64,000 nt of DNA from Proteles cristata cristata (lineage: Eukaryota > Chordata > Mammalia > Carnivora > Hyaenidae), in NCBI GenBank assembly GCA_017311185.1, contig JAESUZ010002392.1, positions 682,001-746,000 on the forward strand. Direction: 5' to 3'. The position numbers and the translations under genes were made by a program. Numbering within the stretch: position 1 is the stretch's first letter; each line of letters begins with the position of its first letter. This document shows, piece by piece, positions 47,271-57,855 of the stretch. A model generated the notes under the pieces. That model searched no databases, was not told the origin of the DNA, and was given only the letters and a program-made list of their open reading frames with translations.

Positions 47271-47980
47271 ATTAATAATTGTTATAAAGATGTAGAAAAT
47301 TTAGCAAATTTTTTATTCACCCCAATGATTTTAGGTGAATAGGTTTTTGGCCAGTTGATGTTTGGTGAGTTACCCTAGAACTAATATATCAATGGATAGG
47401 AACAACTACTAGGGAAAACTGGATGGAAGGATTTGTCATCAGAATGGCGCTGTGTTCTGATATCCTTTGGACAGTTCTTTTTGAGCAGCCATAGAAAACT
47501 GTAAAAGAGTAGAAGAATAGTTAACTATTTTTTATATCAAATTCCTATTATAAAACACTTATTAAAATATCTGCTTTGTATAAATGATTCCTATTAATAC
47601 ACCAGGTATTTCTTTATGAGGAATAACTATAGTTTATTAGTTTAACAATTTTAAGAGTAACTAATTAGGGCAAACTATAGGTTCTTATATGGGTCCTTAG
47701 GAACAAGAGGGTTCACATAATCAACTAACATTGATTTACTAAGCAAACTGAATTGCTGAGATTTTCTTTCATGAGTAACCAAATAATTTTCAGTGTTGAC
47801 CTTTCATTTTCAAGGGTTGCTGCTTACTCATCCTTCCTCAAATAATGTCACATCATAGCAGTGACTTATCAGCTGCATTCAGTGCACTGATATGGGTATT
47901 TCATACCATGAAACATAAAACATTTTAAAGAAACCCTTAACTCAGTAGATTTTAGATTTAGATTCATTTGTCTTTTTTTT
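47271..47980. other. Unassigned AT-rich sequence
   Basis: No gene or repeat recognised. Confidence 0.5.
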
Positions 47981-47983
47981 TTC

Positions 47984-48055
47984 TCTCATAGTTTATTGTC
48001 AAGTTGGTTTCCATATAATACCCAGTGCTCATCCCAGTAAGTGCCCTCCTCCATA
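47984..48055 (-). mobile_element. Very short L1 3' tip, minus strand
   Basis: 'catagtttattgtcaagttg', 'gtttccatataatacccagt' and 'gctcatcccagtaagtgccc' match the extreme 3' end of carnivore L1, about 70 bp. It differs from the tips at 7340 and 51630 ('tcaagttgg' rather than 'ctaattag'), so it comes from another subfamily. T runs lie on both sides; no clean target-site duplication. Confidence 0.8.
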
Positions 48056-48511
48056 AGGTTTTTTTTTTTGTCTTACGTTGAAAAAAATATTGGGTAATCT
48101 AGAGATGGTTGACCTACACTCTTTTGGCCAATGTCGTTCTGAACTGAGATCTGGCTAATTCCAACTACTCTTATTTATGTTATCTCTCAGTTTTTAAATG
48201 AATGAAATTAGTCTGAATAGTTTCCACAGAATATCTTTGAGGGAGGTAATCCTTTTGTCTACAGTAATATCAGTAAAAAATATCCTGTGAGATGTCCTGA
48301 GTTGTATCCAAAGATGTTTTCTCATTAAAAAAAATATTACCCATGTTTTAAGGCTTATGGTGCAAGAACTAGAACCTGGAATCAATTTATTATCTATTTA
48401 CTTATCTTTCTTAGTGTATTTTATATTTCAGCTATAAAACCTATGTTTCATTAAATAAGAAACATAAGCTGTGTTCCATTAAATGAGCTTATATATTAGA
48501 CTCACGTCTTA
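48056..48511. other. Unassigned interval
   Basis: Nothing recognised. Confidence 0.5.
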
Positions 48512-48680
48512 AAAAATGTTAATATTTGTTGGGCACTATATGGTAAGCACTGTGATAAGTTATTGTCAAAACTTACCTCACATTGTCTCCTCAAATAACC
48601 TAGTTTTCACATTGGGCAGATGGAGACTAGTGAAAATTAAGTTATTTGTCCAAAATTTATACACAGAAAACGAAGAGGTG
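48512..48680 (-). repeat. MIR-type, minus strand
   Basis: 'atatttgttgggcactatat', 'ggtaagcactgtgataagtt', 'tttcacattgggcagatgga' and 'aattaagttatttgtccaaa' fit antisense MIR in order. Confidence 0.65.
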
Positions 48681-51137
48681 GTGTCCACTTATATCTGTCT
48701 AATTAGAAACCCATAAACTTCCTTGAACACCTTGTTTTTGTATTTCTCTTAATTTACTCCTCCATTTTTGTTTACTTTGTTTATAAATTTTCCTTTATTG
48801 GTGCTACATGCCAGTTAACCTTTTCCATGAACCAGCTTTTTGAGTGAAGACTGTTTTTCTTAGAAAGAATATTGTATAGGAGAAGTCGAGGATATTTTCT
48901 GACAGATTTTACATTCCTTTCCTTTTTCTACCATTGTCTTCCCTAAAGCTCCCTATACATTTAATTCCTTAAATCCTGTGAGTTTGAACACTTCTGTTCT
49001 CTGTCATCACTGTAGTGTCTCAGAAAAGAATCTCATTCCATATGCTTTCAGGCACTCAAGGAACCAAAACATGAAAACCTGGAATTTGTCATTCCCCATT
49101 TGGCCTCTGGTCCATCAAATCCAGTAGCTTGCCTCCAGGAGAGATCAGTCCTCGACTCCTCAAAAGAATCTCTTCTCTCTATTATGTATTTGGTTAATTG
49201 GAAAATGCTGTTTTTTAGGTAAAAGATCCTGCATCATTTGGATAGCAACCAAATCAGCCATATGGGAAGAAAAATAATCTAGTGAGTTGCAAAATAAGAA
49301 ATCATGGTCCATGTGTTCCTTCTGATGGCTTTCTTTAGGATATGAGGTACTATCTCTTTGTGTTTCAGTTTATAGCTTTTAAATGGGGATATCCTTGGCT
49401 CTGGTACTAAGATTTGAGAATATAATGAATATGCATATAATAATGAAATCTCCTTACCAAGAAAAGGAACTGTTTTAGAGAATTCCCTTTTCTGACCACT
49501 AAGAAATATTATTGACTGGCCTGACACTCTTCACAAAGTTAGTGATTTTACCTCTTCTCATTTCATGCACTAGTCCATTTGTGAAAAATGTGTTGTGTAC
49601 TTTAAAATATTGGATGACTTTGCTGTAGAAATAAATTGGCCAACAAAAGCCAATGACAATGTTTCCTGTATTTGTTCTTCTATTCCTATTGTCTAAGACC
49701 AATGACTTACTGGAGAACAAAACACACTACTAATAAGTATGGCAGAGATAATGACAAGGTCAGAATGGACATTTAAGCTACACTGAGAATAAGAATTCTA
49801 TTTATCTATGCATTGCTGCAGCAACTCTTTTTTCTAGAGAACAAAACACCAGGGAAGAGGTATACATTCTTTACTTAACACTGAGACCAGCAAAAGAACG
49901 AGGTCCTGGAAGAGTCTCTGGTATCAGACCAGGTGATCAGATGAACCATTTGATAGGTGTTATATGTTGTCAAGAAATCTTCTTCCTAAGGACTAAAAAG
50001 AAAACAGCCTCAGACTTTTCATGAGAAGTGGAGCAATACTTAGCTGAGATTGCAGTGTACTCACTAAATTGAAGACTCTTATATGTATAAACAAATCAGG
50101 AGTTTAATGAGTTCAAAAAAAGTGTTTGTTTCTTTTTGGAAACTACAGGAATCTTAAACTGTAGTTGTCATTCAAATACTGAAATTGTGTAGGTGCTTCA
50201 AAGTGGTGATGTCAACGAATTCATTCAAATTGTTTTCCTAGAATGAGTCAACTTTAAGAAATGTGAGAGATTTCATAACCTACAAAGCAGTCTTTGTAAA
50301 TCCATCTTGTTACTTATGTGAGGGTCCTATTCTTTTAAATATAGTGTGAAATTCACTCCCCTGGAGAATAGGATAAGTCTTTCTAGAATGATTTAAGTAG
50401 GATCCTGTCTAGATGCAATGGAATTAATATATGTATATATTATATATATTATGTATATTGCATATGAATATGTGTGATATATATGTGTGTGTATATATAT
50501 ATATATATATACATTTTTTTTAAAGCTTCCTAGGGCCTTTGTATTTGTGTGAAACATCACAGATGGTGAGTAGATAAGAAACACTTTAGTTTTGTGATAG
50601 TCATTTCTTTGTCTCTATACATCTTCAGAGACTCTCAATTACCGTACTTAGGAATTTGACCAGAAAATAGGCAAAGTTGAAAATGTCCTCTGGAGAAATT
50701 GCCACACAGAAGGCGTAGGTGAGCCTCTGGTTACAAGGTATGGCTTCCTATATCTTGTAGATAAAGCACACATAAGATCCCTGTGTACTCATTTCAGGTT
50801 AAGATTTCATAGCTGTTTGGGAGCTAATTATTACTTAGATGTCTATTCTTGTTTGTGATTTATAGATTTATTATTTTGCCAAAGTTCAAAATCTTGTTAC
50901 AAAAGACCAATTACTATTAAAAAAATGGCTATATTTGCTGGTCATGGAGTAACAGTAAGAAGTACAATGTTAGCCACAGAAAGAAACATATCTATGAAAA
51001 ATTGAAAAGAAATGATTTTGTAGTTTCTCTTGCACAAAACATGGGTTGTACATTTTTTGGACTGTCGTTATCTCATGCTGAAACAACCTTTGACCTATGG
51101 TCATAACTTTGTCAATTATTTGTACCTTTCATACTTC
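48681..51137. other. Unassigned; AT microsatellite at 50427-50513
   Basis: A 2.4-kb stretch with no named transposon and no gene. The interval 50427-50513 is a mixed TA/TATG/TG simple repeat that creates an artefactual Tyr-Ile frame on the minus strand. Confidence 0.5.
50427..50513. repeat. Compound (TA)n/(TATG)n microsatellite
   Basis: Alternating TA with TATG and GTGTGT stretches; the purest part is (TA)n at 50492-50511. Confidence 0.9.
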
Positions 51138-51278
51138 AGCAGAACTTTATTTGGGTTTATCTTTTTTCTTTGACATTAATTAATTAATAAAAGTACTAAT
51201 TAGTACTTTACTCAGTTAAGGTAAACATTCCAAATATGTTTGTAATGTGAAGAAATAACACGGAAGAAGTTTGAAATG
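51138..51278. repeat. Local direct duplication, copy 1
   Basis: This 141-bp segment recurs in direct orientation at 52320-52448. The strongest shared part runs from 'aattagtactttactcagtt' through 'aatatgtttgtaatgtgaag' to 'gaagaagtttgaaatg'. Sequence outside the boundaries does not match. Confidence 0.9.
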
Positions 51279-51605
51279 AACCGGTAAACATCATCAACAT
51301 CTTCTTAAAGATTTGTCAACATTACAGGCAACATAGAACTTTGACTTCTCTCCTGAGACATCTGTGACACAATTTAAGGAGATTTCAACAGGTTAGTTAG
51401 TGTACCTGATAAGTTTGCATAGCATCTCAGTTACTTATATGGAAACCTCCCCAACATTCTTCTGTTAAGTCAGTAAGCTGCTAAGCCCCTCTTTCCAGGA
51501 GTAGGACACACGGGGTCATCCAGGAAACGGATTTTTGTATATTGATTCAGTTACTGCTGTGACGCTACAGATACAGCATGAAGGCCATTGAGGGCTGATT
51601 CCTTC

Positions 51606-51606
<1 letters not shown>
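51279..51606. other. Unassigned interval, ends in the left L1 target-site copy
   Basis: About 330 bp with no recognised feature apart from the target-site duplication at 51590-51606. Confidence 0.5.
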
Positions 51607-51636
<30 letters not shown>

Positions 51637-51925
51637 GTTTATTGTGAAATTAGTTTTCACATAACACCCAGTGCTCATCCCCACAAGTGTCCTCCTCCAT
51701 GCCCACCCCTCCTCCTCCCCACATCCACCAGTCCTCAGTTCTTGTCAGCATTCAAGAGTCTCTCATGGTTTGCCTCTCTCCCTTTCCCCCACCATTTCTG
51801 CCTTTCTTCTCCCCCTTGGTCCTCTGTTAAGTTCCTCCTAATCCTCCTATACGTGCACACATATGATATTTGTCCTTCTCTGCCTGACTTATTTCGCTCA
51901 GCATAACAGAGGGCTGATTCCTTCT
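51590..51925 (-). mobile_element. Young, severely 5'-truncated L1 with target-site duplication
   Basis: A 300-bp antisense L1 3' end (51607-51908) lies between perfect 17-bp copies of 'gagggctgattccttct' (51590-51606 and 51909-51925). A pure T run of about 24 bases (51606-51629) is the poly(A) tail. The body is about 95% similar to 7340-7618, so the two belong to the same or sister subfamilies. Only 3' UTR and the last ORF2 codons are present. Confidence 0.96.
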
Positions 51926-52319
51926 GATACTGACCATTTTGCTAGCATGTGAGCAACCACTGGAGGAGTTAATGAATAGCCACGGTTTTAAAGATCACAT
52001 TTATGTGATTTAATCACCTTTAAATACCTGAAGAAAAATTAAGAGATCCGGTTCATCTCATGAGGTGCTTCATATAATAAAACATTATGACAGACTTGGA
52101 GGTATTGGATTTTATAGTGTCTTTATACTAAACATACCACATCGATCATTTCTAACTGATAAAATTTTAATTAGTCAGGTTATTTAAATGTGAAATGGTG
52201 ACCCAATGGAGTTTTATGCCTGATAATAGCCAGAGAACATATGAATAACAAGATCCCTTTTCTATGGATAGATGATAAGCAAGTTGGTATCTTTACCTTT
52301 TTAAAAATTTTAATAAAGT
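51926..52319. other. Unassigned interval
   Basis: No recognised feature between the L1 insertion and the second duplication copy. Confidence 0.5.
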
Positions 52320-52448
52320 AGCAAAACTTCATTTGGGTTTATCTTTTTGTGTATCTTTTTTTTTTCATTAATTAGTACTTTACTCAGTTAAGGTAAATTC
52401 CAAATATGTTTGTAATGTGAAGAAATAAAAAGGAAGAAGTTTGAAATG
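52320..52448. repeat. Local direct duplication, copy 2
   Basis: Matches 51138-51278 with a roughly 10-base deletion and T expansion in the left third, and a 3-base deletion ('cat') in the right half. Outside these changes the copies are about 90% identical or better. Confidence 0.9.
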
Positions 52449-52559
52449 CATCAGTTTGATAAATGTACCACAGAAAACAATGTACTATATTAATATATTG
52501 AACTAGCATTAGAAATTAATTCATTCAAAGAAGAGAAACTGATTCATTCTATGCTTGTG

Positions 52560-53110
52560 AGGATATAACAAAACTGCTATCTTCACATGAAGGTAGCAAG
52601 ATGGCACAACTTCTGGAAGGAAATTTGAAAATATGTCTTTTTAACTAATTCTACTGGTGGAATATTATCTTAAGAACATAGTCCAAGATATGGGAGGAAA
52701 ACTCTACCCACTAATGTATGCATAGCAGCATTATTTACACTAGTAAGTAATTGGAGGTAAATAAAATGTCCAACAGTAAGGGCAGTTTGTATTATGACAT
52801 GTTACGTGGCTATTAGAATCATACTTATGGGTTTTATTTAACAGCATGAAAAATGATTATATCCTAATGTTAAGTAAAAAATTTACAGAAAACTATACAT
52901 TCTATTATTATAGATATTTATATGTTAATTATATGTGTGTTTGTTTAAGAAAGATTTGCAACTAAGTAAAAAATTATGAACAAGAAAACAAGCCTAAAGG
53001 AAATATACATAATTATGTGTTTGGTGGTTATTGTTCTATTTTTCATCTTTTGTAATGTGTTTTAATGGTTTTTATGATAAAAAATTATAATTAAAAGAAA
53101 TCCAACTGCA
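52560..53110 (+). mobile_element. L1M 3' end, plus strand
   Basis: Sense L1 text: 'catagcagcattatttacac', 'taagtaattggaggtaaata', 'aaatgtccaacagtaaggg', 'aatgttaagtaaaaaattta', then a tail-like AT-rich end 'aaaaattataattaaaagaa'. This is the standard order at the end of ORF2 and in the 3' UTR of old L1s. No open frame remains. Confidence 0.75.
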
Positions 53111-54009
53111 CAAAAAACTTCACTCCCCACCTTATAGACAGAAATTTAGATGAATTATGGAACTAGAAGAAGAAGAAAAGAAAAGGAGGTCAAGTTGAAA
53201 GTTAGTGACAAAAGTAGTGGATAAAGAAATATATAAGCATGAGGGTAGCATTCCTGTGGGAGGCCAGGCAAGTATGAACAGATACCTAGATGGCCTTGAA
53301 ATTCACTGTACACAAGTGAAATTTGGTGATCAGTTGCATAGGGAAATTGTTTAAAAAAATGTAGCTAAAATATATGACGAAAGCATGGTGTGAAAAAGAA
53401 TTCAGCAACATGGCAGATGGAGAGATGAGGGACAATACATTACCTGAATCACATCCAGCTTCTTGAACAGTTCTCCCAGCCTCATCTGTGAATTTTGCTG
53501 AGTGCTGAGTAGCAAGGCAGGTTATCACCACTAAAGACTTGAGTCAGAGCCAGAAGCTATCCCAAAGAAACTTGGCTAAGCAGGAGCCTGTTCAAAGAAT
53601 TGAAGATAGAAGGCTATTTAAGCAAGTTGTAAACTATTGCGCTGAAGTGGTGGCCACTTGTGAATGGAGCATTCATATTCCACCATGATGACTTTGAAGG
53701 AGGAGTAGTCTCCAAAAAACAGCAAGCTCTCTTTGATTTGATGTTGGCAGTAAACAAAGCAAGGGGTTGCAATAATACATGTGCTTTTAGAGACTTCAAA
53801 ACATGAAAACATGTGATGGTTACTTGTTCTGGGGTTTCCAACTTTCATCTGTCTACCAAATGTGTCTGTATGTAATTAATAAACATTTTAACGTATGGTT
53901 ACAGAGGGAGGTATTTGTGAAAATAAAAGGGTTAGTGGATTTAAGGATAAATGTTGTATTCTGAAGGGTAATCATTTGGTCATATTGTAGACTCTATGCC
54001 CTGATTATA
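53111..54009. other. Unassigned; weak pseudogene-like hints near 53590-53890
   Basis: No repeat recognised. Bases 53590-53830 have stop-poor frames on both strands, followed by 'aattaataaacatttt' at 53876-53891, which contains an AATAAA-like signal (ATTAATAAA). I cannot identify a parent gene, so no pseudogene is called. Confidence 0.35.
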
Positions 54010-54170
54010 TGAATGTTTTAGCAAATTATCCTGCCTATTTATGTCTTTGTACTGGCACACTCAGCAGTCGTCTCCACTTGACTCCATTTTCTCACCTTTT
54101 GTCATTGGCTGCTCTTTAATTCCTTGGAATTTGGATTCCATTTTCACCACTTCAGTAGTGTTTTTTAAAA
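54010..54170 (+). repeat. L2 ORF region, plus strand
   Basis: 'cagcagtcgtctccacttga', 'ctccattttctcaccttttg', 'aatttggattccattttcac' and 'cacttcagtag' follow the L2 ORF text before the reverse-transcriptase 'SAAFDTVDH' motif, i.e. 'gtctccacttcctcacctcc ... tggcttccgtcctcaccactccact'. Confidence 0.65.
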
Positions 54171-54284
54171 TCTTCCCTTACTTACAAATAGGCATTGGCT
54201 TTTCCTTTTTCCCTCTGCATATTGCCTTATGCACAAACCCTTGGTTTTGTTTCATACCAGTTGACTTTTTCTCCTAATTGGATA

Positions 54285-54345
54285 AAAATGGCTAACATTT
54301 AGTGACCATTTACTCTGTGCCAGATATTGCACTAAGAATATCGAT
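54285..54345 (-). repeat. MIR 3' end, minus strand
   Basis: 'tggctaacatttagtgacca' and 'tttactctgtgccagatatt' match the antisense MIR 3' end over about 60 bp. Confidence 0.65.
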
Positions 54346-55202
54346 AGATGCTACTTTGAATTCTTTTCCAGTCCAGGTTGGAGCAAGGGGTCCTGTGATG
54401 TTGGACTGGGGTAGTTACCTTGATTCACTTCTCCCTTGAAAACAATTCCCGGTATAGTACCATAGTAATAATAATAAAAAGAAAAGAGGAGCTTGCTTTC
54501 ACAAAGAAAATCATGTCAGTTAAGTAGAGGTTTCTCTTTACTATAAAACCAATTAGGAAATTACATAAGGAAGGAGCATCTTTACAAAGGAGATGCCTTT
54601 GACTGTTAGTAGCATTTGCCTCTTTGTTTCTTTCCTAGCTTAGTGTTAGGTGGACATCTGACAAGGAAATGTTTTTGGCCCTAGGTATCTAGTTATCTGT
54701 CCCATTGGTAATGTTAGCCAAGGAATTGTCTTTGTGCTGTGTAGACCTGAGTAAAAAGTGCCACAAAGAGCTCTAGCTATTCCATTGATATAAAGAAATT
54801 TATTATAAGAATGCAAATACCACAAATATGGAAGGGTTGAAAATTATTTAAAAAAAAGGTTTCTTTGTATCCGCCTCAATGAGTCCAAAGTTTCAACTGG
54901 AAAAGAGTAGAGGCAGGAGAGAGAAAATGACATTCTACCCAAAGGCACATTCCAGGAGGATGTTTTAACTCAGCCTCTCCTCTGCTGCCCTTCCTTGCCT
55001 GTGTGTGTTAGCCTTACTCCTTCTTTCTGCCTTTTCTTCTCCCTCCTCCCGTTTCCCTGTGGTTACAAACTCCTGTTGAAGTCGGGCTAGGACGCTGTGA
55101 CAAAGGCAGAAAGAGAGAAGGGAGGTATTGTTTCTATTCAAACTCTCTATATCTTTCCTCATTCTTTCTTTCAGCAAACATTGCACATGACAGCGGAGAA
55201 CG

Positions 55203-55203
<1 letters not shown>
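54346..55203. other. Unassigned interval left of the CA repeat
   Basis: No gene or element recognised. The minus-strand frame covering 54965-55321 runs through the CA repeat and is an artefact. Confidence 0.5.

Positions 55204-55268
<65 letters not shown>
55204..55268. repeat. (CA)n microsatellite, about 32 units
   Basis: An uninterrupted 65-bp AC run, the longest pure simple repeat in the window. Confidence 0.99.
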
Positions 55269-55269
<1 letters not shown>

Positions 55270-55846
55270 TCTGTGCCAGAGCAGATCTCCTGAAAACTGC
55301 TGCCAAGTGGCCGCCGCCCAAGAGACTGCAGAATTTCTGGCACTAGGCAGAATCGATGGCTGCAGCCAAGTGATTGTTGCTGAACTTACCTGTGTCGAAA
55401 GGTCAGCCTTGCGGTGCTAAGGCTGGGCACAATCACTGAAGGCAAATTGGATTGTGAATGGAGGCCCTGAGGCATGTTCTGCACTTTGCAACTGGTCTGG
55501 CAGGCTCCTCCACCTCCTGAGTCTGCCACGGGCATGGGAAACACCTGGGCAGTGACAAAGGCAGGTAAGGCAGCTTCGCCAAGGTACAGTATCAACTACC
55601 TTTGTTGTGCCCAGAAAACTGTACAGTAATGGCCACGCTCAAGAGCAAGTGATTCGCCAATACACTGCATTGGGATGAAGCTCCAAATCTTTGCATGAGG
55701 CATTTACCTCAACACTTCAACTGTAACATCATGTGCTATTTGAGTGAATCCTACACTGATTTGTAACTTAAATAGAAATCTTACCAATTCAAGAAAATAC
55801 TAATGATTCAGAGCACAGCTTAGAAATTGTTTTGTGTATATATTTT

Positions 55847-55849
<3 letters not shown>
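55269..55849. other. GC-richer stretch with splice-donor-like site
   Basis: Bases 55269-55570 are noticeably richer in GC than the surroundings, with CpGs such as 'gtggccgccgcccaag'. 'aaggcaggtaaggc' at 55558-55571 contains a strong 5' splice-site match (CAG/GTAAGG, junction after 55564). No protein-like frame leads into it with certainty. It could be a 5'-UTR or lncRNA exon, or chance. Confidence 0.35.

Positions 55850-55881
<32 letters not shown>
55850..55881. repeat. (TG)n microsatellite, about 16 units
   Basis: An uninterrupted TG run of about 32 bp. Confidence 0.97.
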
Positions 55882-55883
<2 letters not shown>

Positions 55884-56289
55884 ACTGGTGATTCATCGGT
55901 TTAAGAAAGAACCATGGGTATCAAAGAATACCTCAAAGTGTAAGAGCCAAAGTTATTTAACCATTGATCACTTTTGTTCCTCTCTTCTTCTAAATGAAAA
56001 ATAGGTAAAAGAAAAAATACTGTCTAATTTGTAAGAGGGTGAGAGGATGGATAAAATAATACCTTCTTTATGAATGAAATGCAACTGCAACCTCCTTGGA
56101 CTGCCTCCGTGCCCAGGGAGCCATCTTTTCCTCCTTCATACTTGCTGCTATGAACGGTGTCTACTCCCTTCATTCTACCATCTAAGCCTAACCCTTTTAC
56201 CTTCCTTGTCATGCACTCTTTTACCTCTTCAGGAAAGTCTCCTTTTCTGATAACTTCAACTAACTTCCTACCTTTAGTGTTTAAATGTC
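55882..56289. other. Unassigned interval
   Basis: No recognised features; T- and C-rich in its right half. Confidence 0.5.
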
Positions 56290-56660
56290 ATTTAGTCTTT
56301 CTCACCTTTTAGGAAAACCTTCCTCAATTCTACAGTACCTTCCAACTCCCTTGTATCTTTCACTGCCAAACTCATTACAGTGTGATCTATACCTGTCATC
56401 TTTATATTGCTTCCCATTCTCTCCTCAGCACACTGAAGTCTGGTGTCCACCATCACCATCTGACTTGTTAATTTTAATTTTAATTCTTTGCTTATTTGGT
56501 CAGTTGACACTACTTAATCCTGTTGACGATTTGCTTCATTAGAGGTGTTTTTTTCTCTTTGTTTTAATGACACCATACTCTAGTTGGTGATTTCTGCTTC
56601 TCTCAAGAAGCCCTTCCTTTTGGCTCTTTGTTGCATGTGAAAAGGTAATTCAGGCTGATT
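56290..56660 (+). repeat. L2 ORF region with reverse-transcriptase palm relic, plus strand
   Basis: 'cttcccattctctcctcagc' and 'ctggtgtccaccatcaccat' fit the L2 ORF. 'cctgttgacgatttgcttca' and 'atgacaccatactctagttg' fit the coding text for the L2 'DTVDH' and 'RDTTLSW' region. All frames are broken. It covers the same L2 section as 54010-54170 and extends further. Confidence 0.62.
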
Positions 56661-56984
56661 CTCACTGATCTAATGTAAATATTTTAATCTTATTTTTTAT
56701 AATAGAAGGCTAATGTAATATCAGTTAATATCTACGGGATTCCAGTAAAGTTTGATCATCAATTTTAAGTCCTTGTATTATTACCATTACTTTACAGTGG
56801 CATAAGCAGCTAAGATCGTCTATTATTTGACTCCAGATCTATTCTTTCCCTTCTTTTTCCCCTGGAAGTGCTGAATACTTCATTAGGGCTATTGTCTTTA
56901 TTTTAATGGGATTCTTCACAGTATCACCCATAATTTCATCTTCAAACTATTACAGCAGGATCAGTATGAATTATTTATGTTATT
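56661..56984. other. Unassigned interval
   Basis: AT-rich, no recognised feature. Confidence 0.5.
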
Positions 56985-57200
56985 ATCAGATTACACTTAG
57001 TGAGCACCTGCTATGTGCTATTTCACATTTGTAATGATCTCAACTGTATTCTGGTAAAAGGTGTAACATAGAAACAACAGCAATCACTCTAGTCCAGAAC
57101 AAGTCTGCAGAGTTAGATACACTTATGTCCCAATATTAGATCAACGGAGATAAGATTCACACCAAGTCTACCTAATACCCAAAACCTATTTTCTTTCCAT
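56985..57200 (-). repeat. MIR-type, minus strand, partly disrupted
   Basis: 'cttagtgagcacctgctatg' and 'gtaatgatctcaactgtatt' fit antisense MIR. The right part (57060-57200) is only weakly collinear. Confidence 0.5.
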
Positions 57201-57614
57201 TGTACATATTTATATTCTTTGCTATAACCCAACGTCCTGGTTCAGAACACTACATTTTAAGATTAAATAGTTAAGTGATAGCTTTTTATCTGGTCTTTTC
57301 TACTCTAAAACATGACTTTCAAACGTTAGAGATGAAATCGACATTGAAGCCCCTGAAACCCCAACCTTTTTGGAATGACCAGACACACTTCTCAGATTTC
57401 TTTTATAAAACTTTCATTTCCCCTGTCTTGGTTGTTGGTTGTTGACTTTGACAAGGTTTGCTACACTGTCAAGTAAATTTCAAAAAATTACTCTAAAAAG
57501 CACACTCTCTGAATGTCCATGTGAGGGGTTGCCACAGGAATGAAATAGAAAGGAGTGATGTGAGAAACTATAAGAGAACAGATAGAACTAATTGGCTGCA
57601 GGACAACTAATTGG
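57201..57614. other. Unassigned interval
   Basis: No recognised feature. Confidence 0.5.
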
Positions 57615-57855
57615 TTGACGGAGGGGGGGTGATTTTGCTCCCTTGCTCCCAGGAATATTTGACAATGTCTGGAGACAGTTTTGGTTGTTAGAACTTGGGG
57701 AGCGGGAACTGTTACTGGCAGCTAGCGGAGAGAGGCTGGGGATACTGCCAAAAATTGTACAGTGCACAGAACAATTCTAGCCTCCCTCTCCTACAACAAA
57801 GAATTTTCAAGCTCAAAGTGTCAACAGTGTAGAGGTCAAAAAACCATGCTGTAGA
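57615..57855 (+). mobile_element. MER20-like hAT element, plus strand
   Basis: 'gtgattttgctcccttgctc', 'atttgacaatgtctggagac', 'agttttggttgttagaactt', 'tgttactggcagctagcgga', 'aaattgtacagtgcacagaa', 'acaacaaagaattttcaagc' and 'gtcaacagtgtagaggtcaa' match the MER20 consensus in order over its whole length. The 5' terminus is eroded. Confidence 0.87.

Noticed and set aside
53590..53891. Processed pseudogene ending in an AATAAA-like signal
   Set aside because: I could not match any frame to a known protein, and no A-tail or target-site duplication was found.
54965..55420. Frames of 69-118 codons across the CA repeat on both strands
   Set aside because: Same microsatellite artefact; the flanking residues show no family resemblance.
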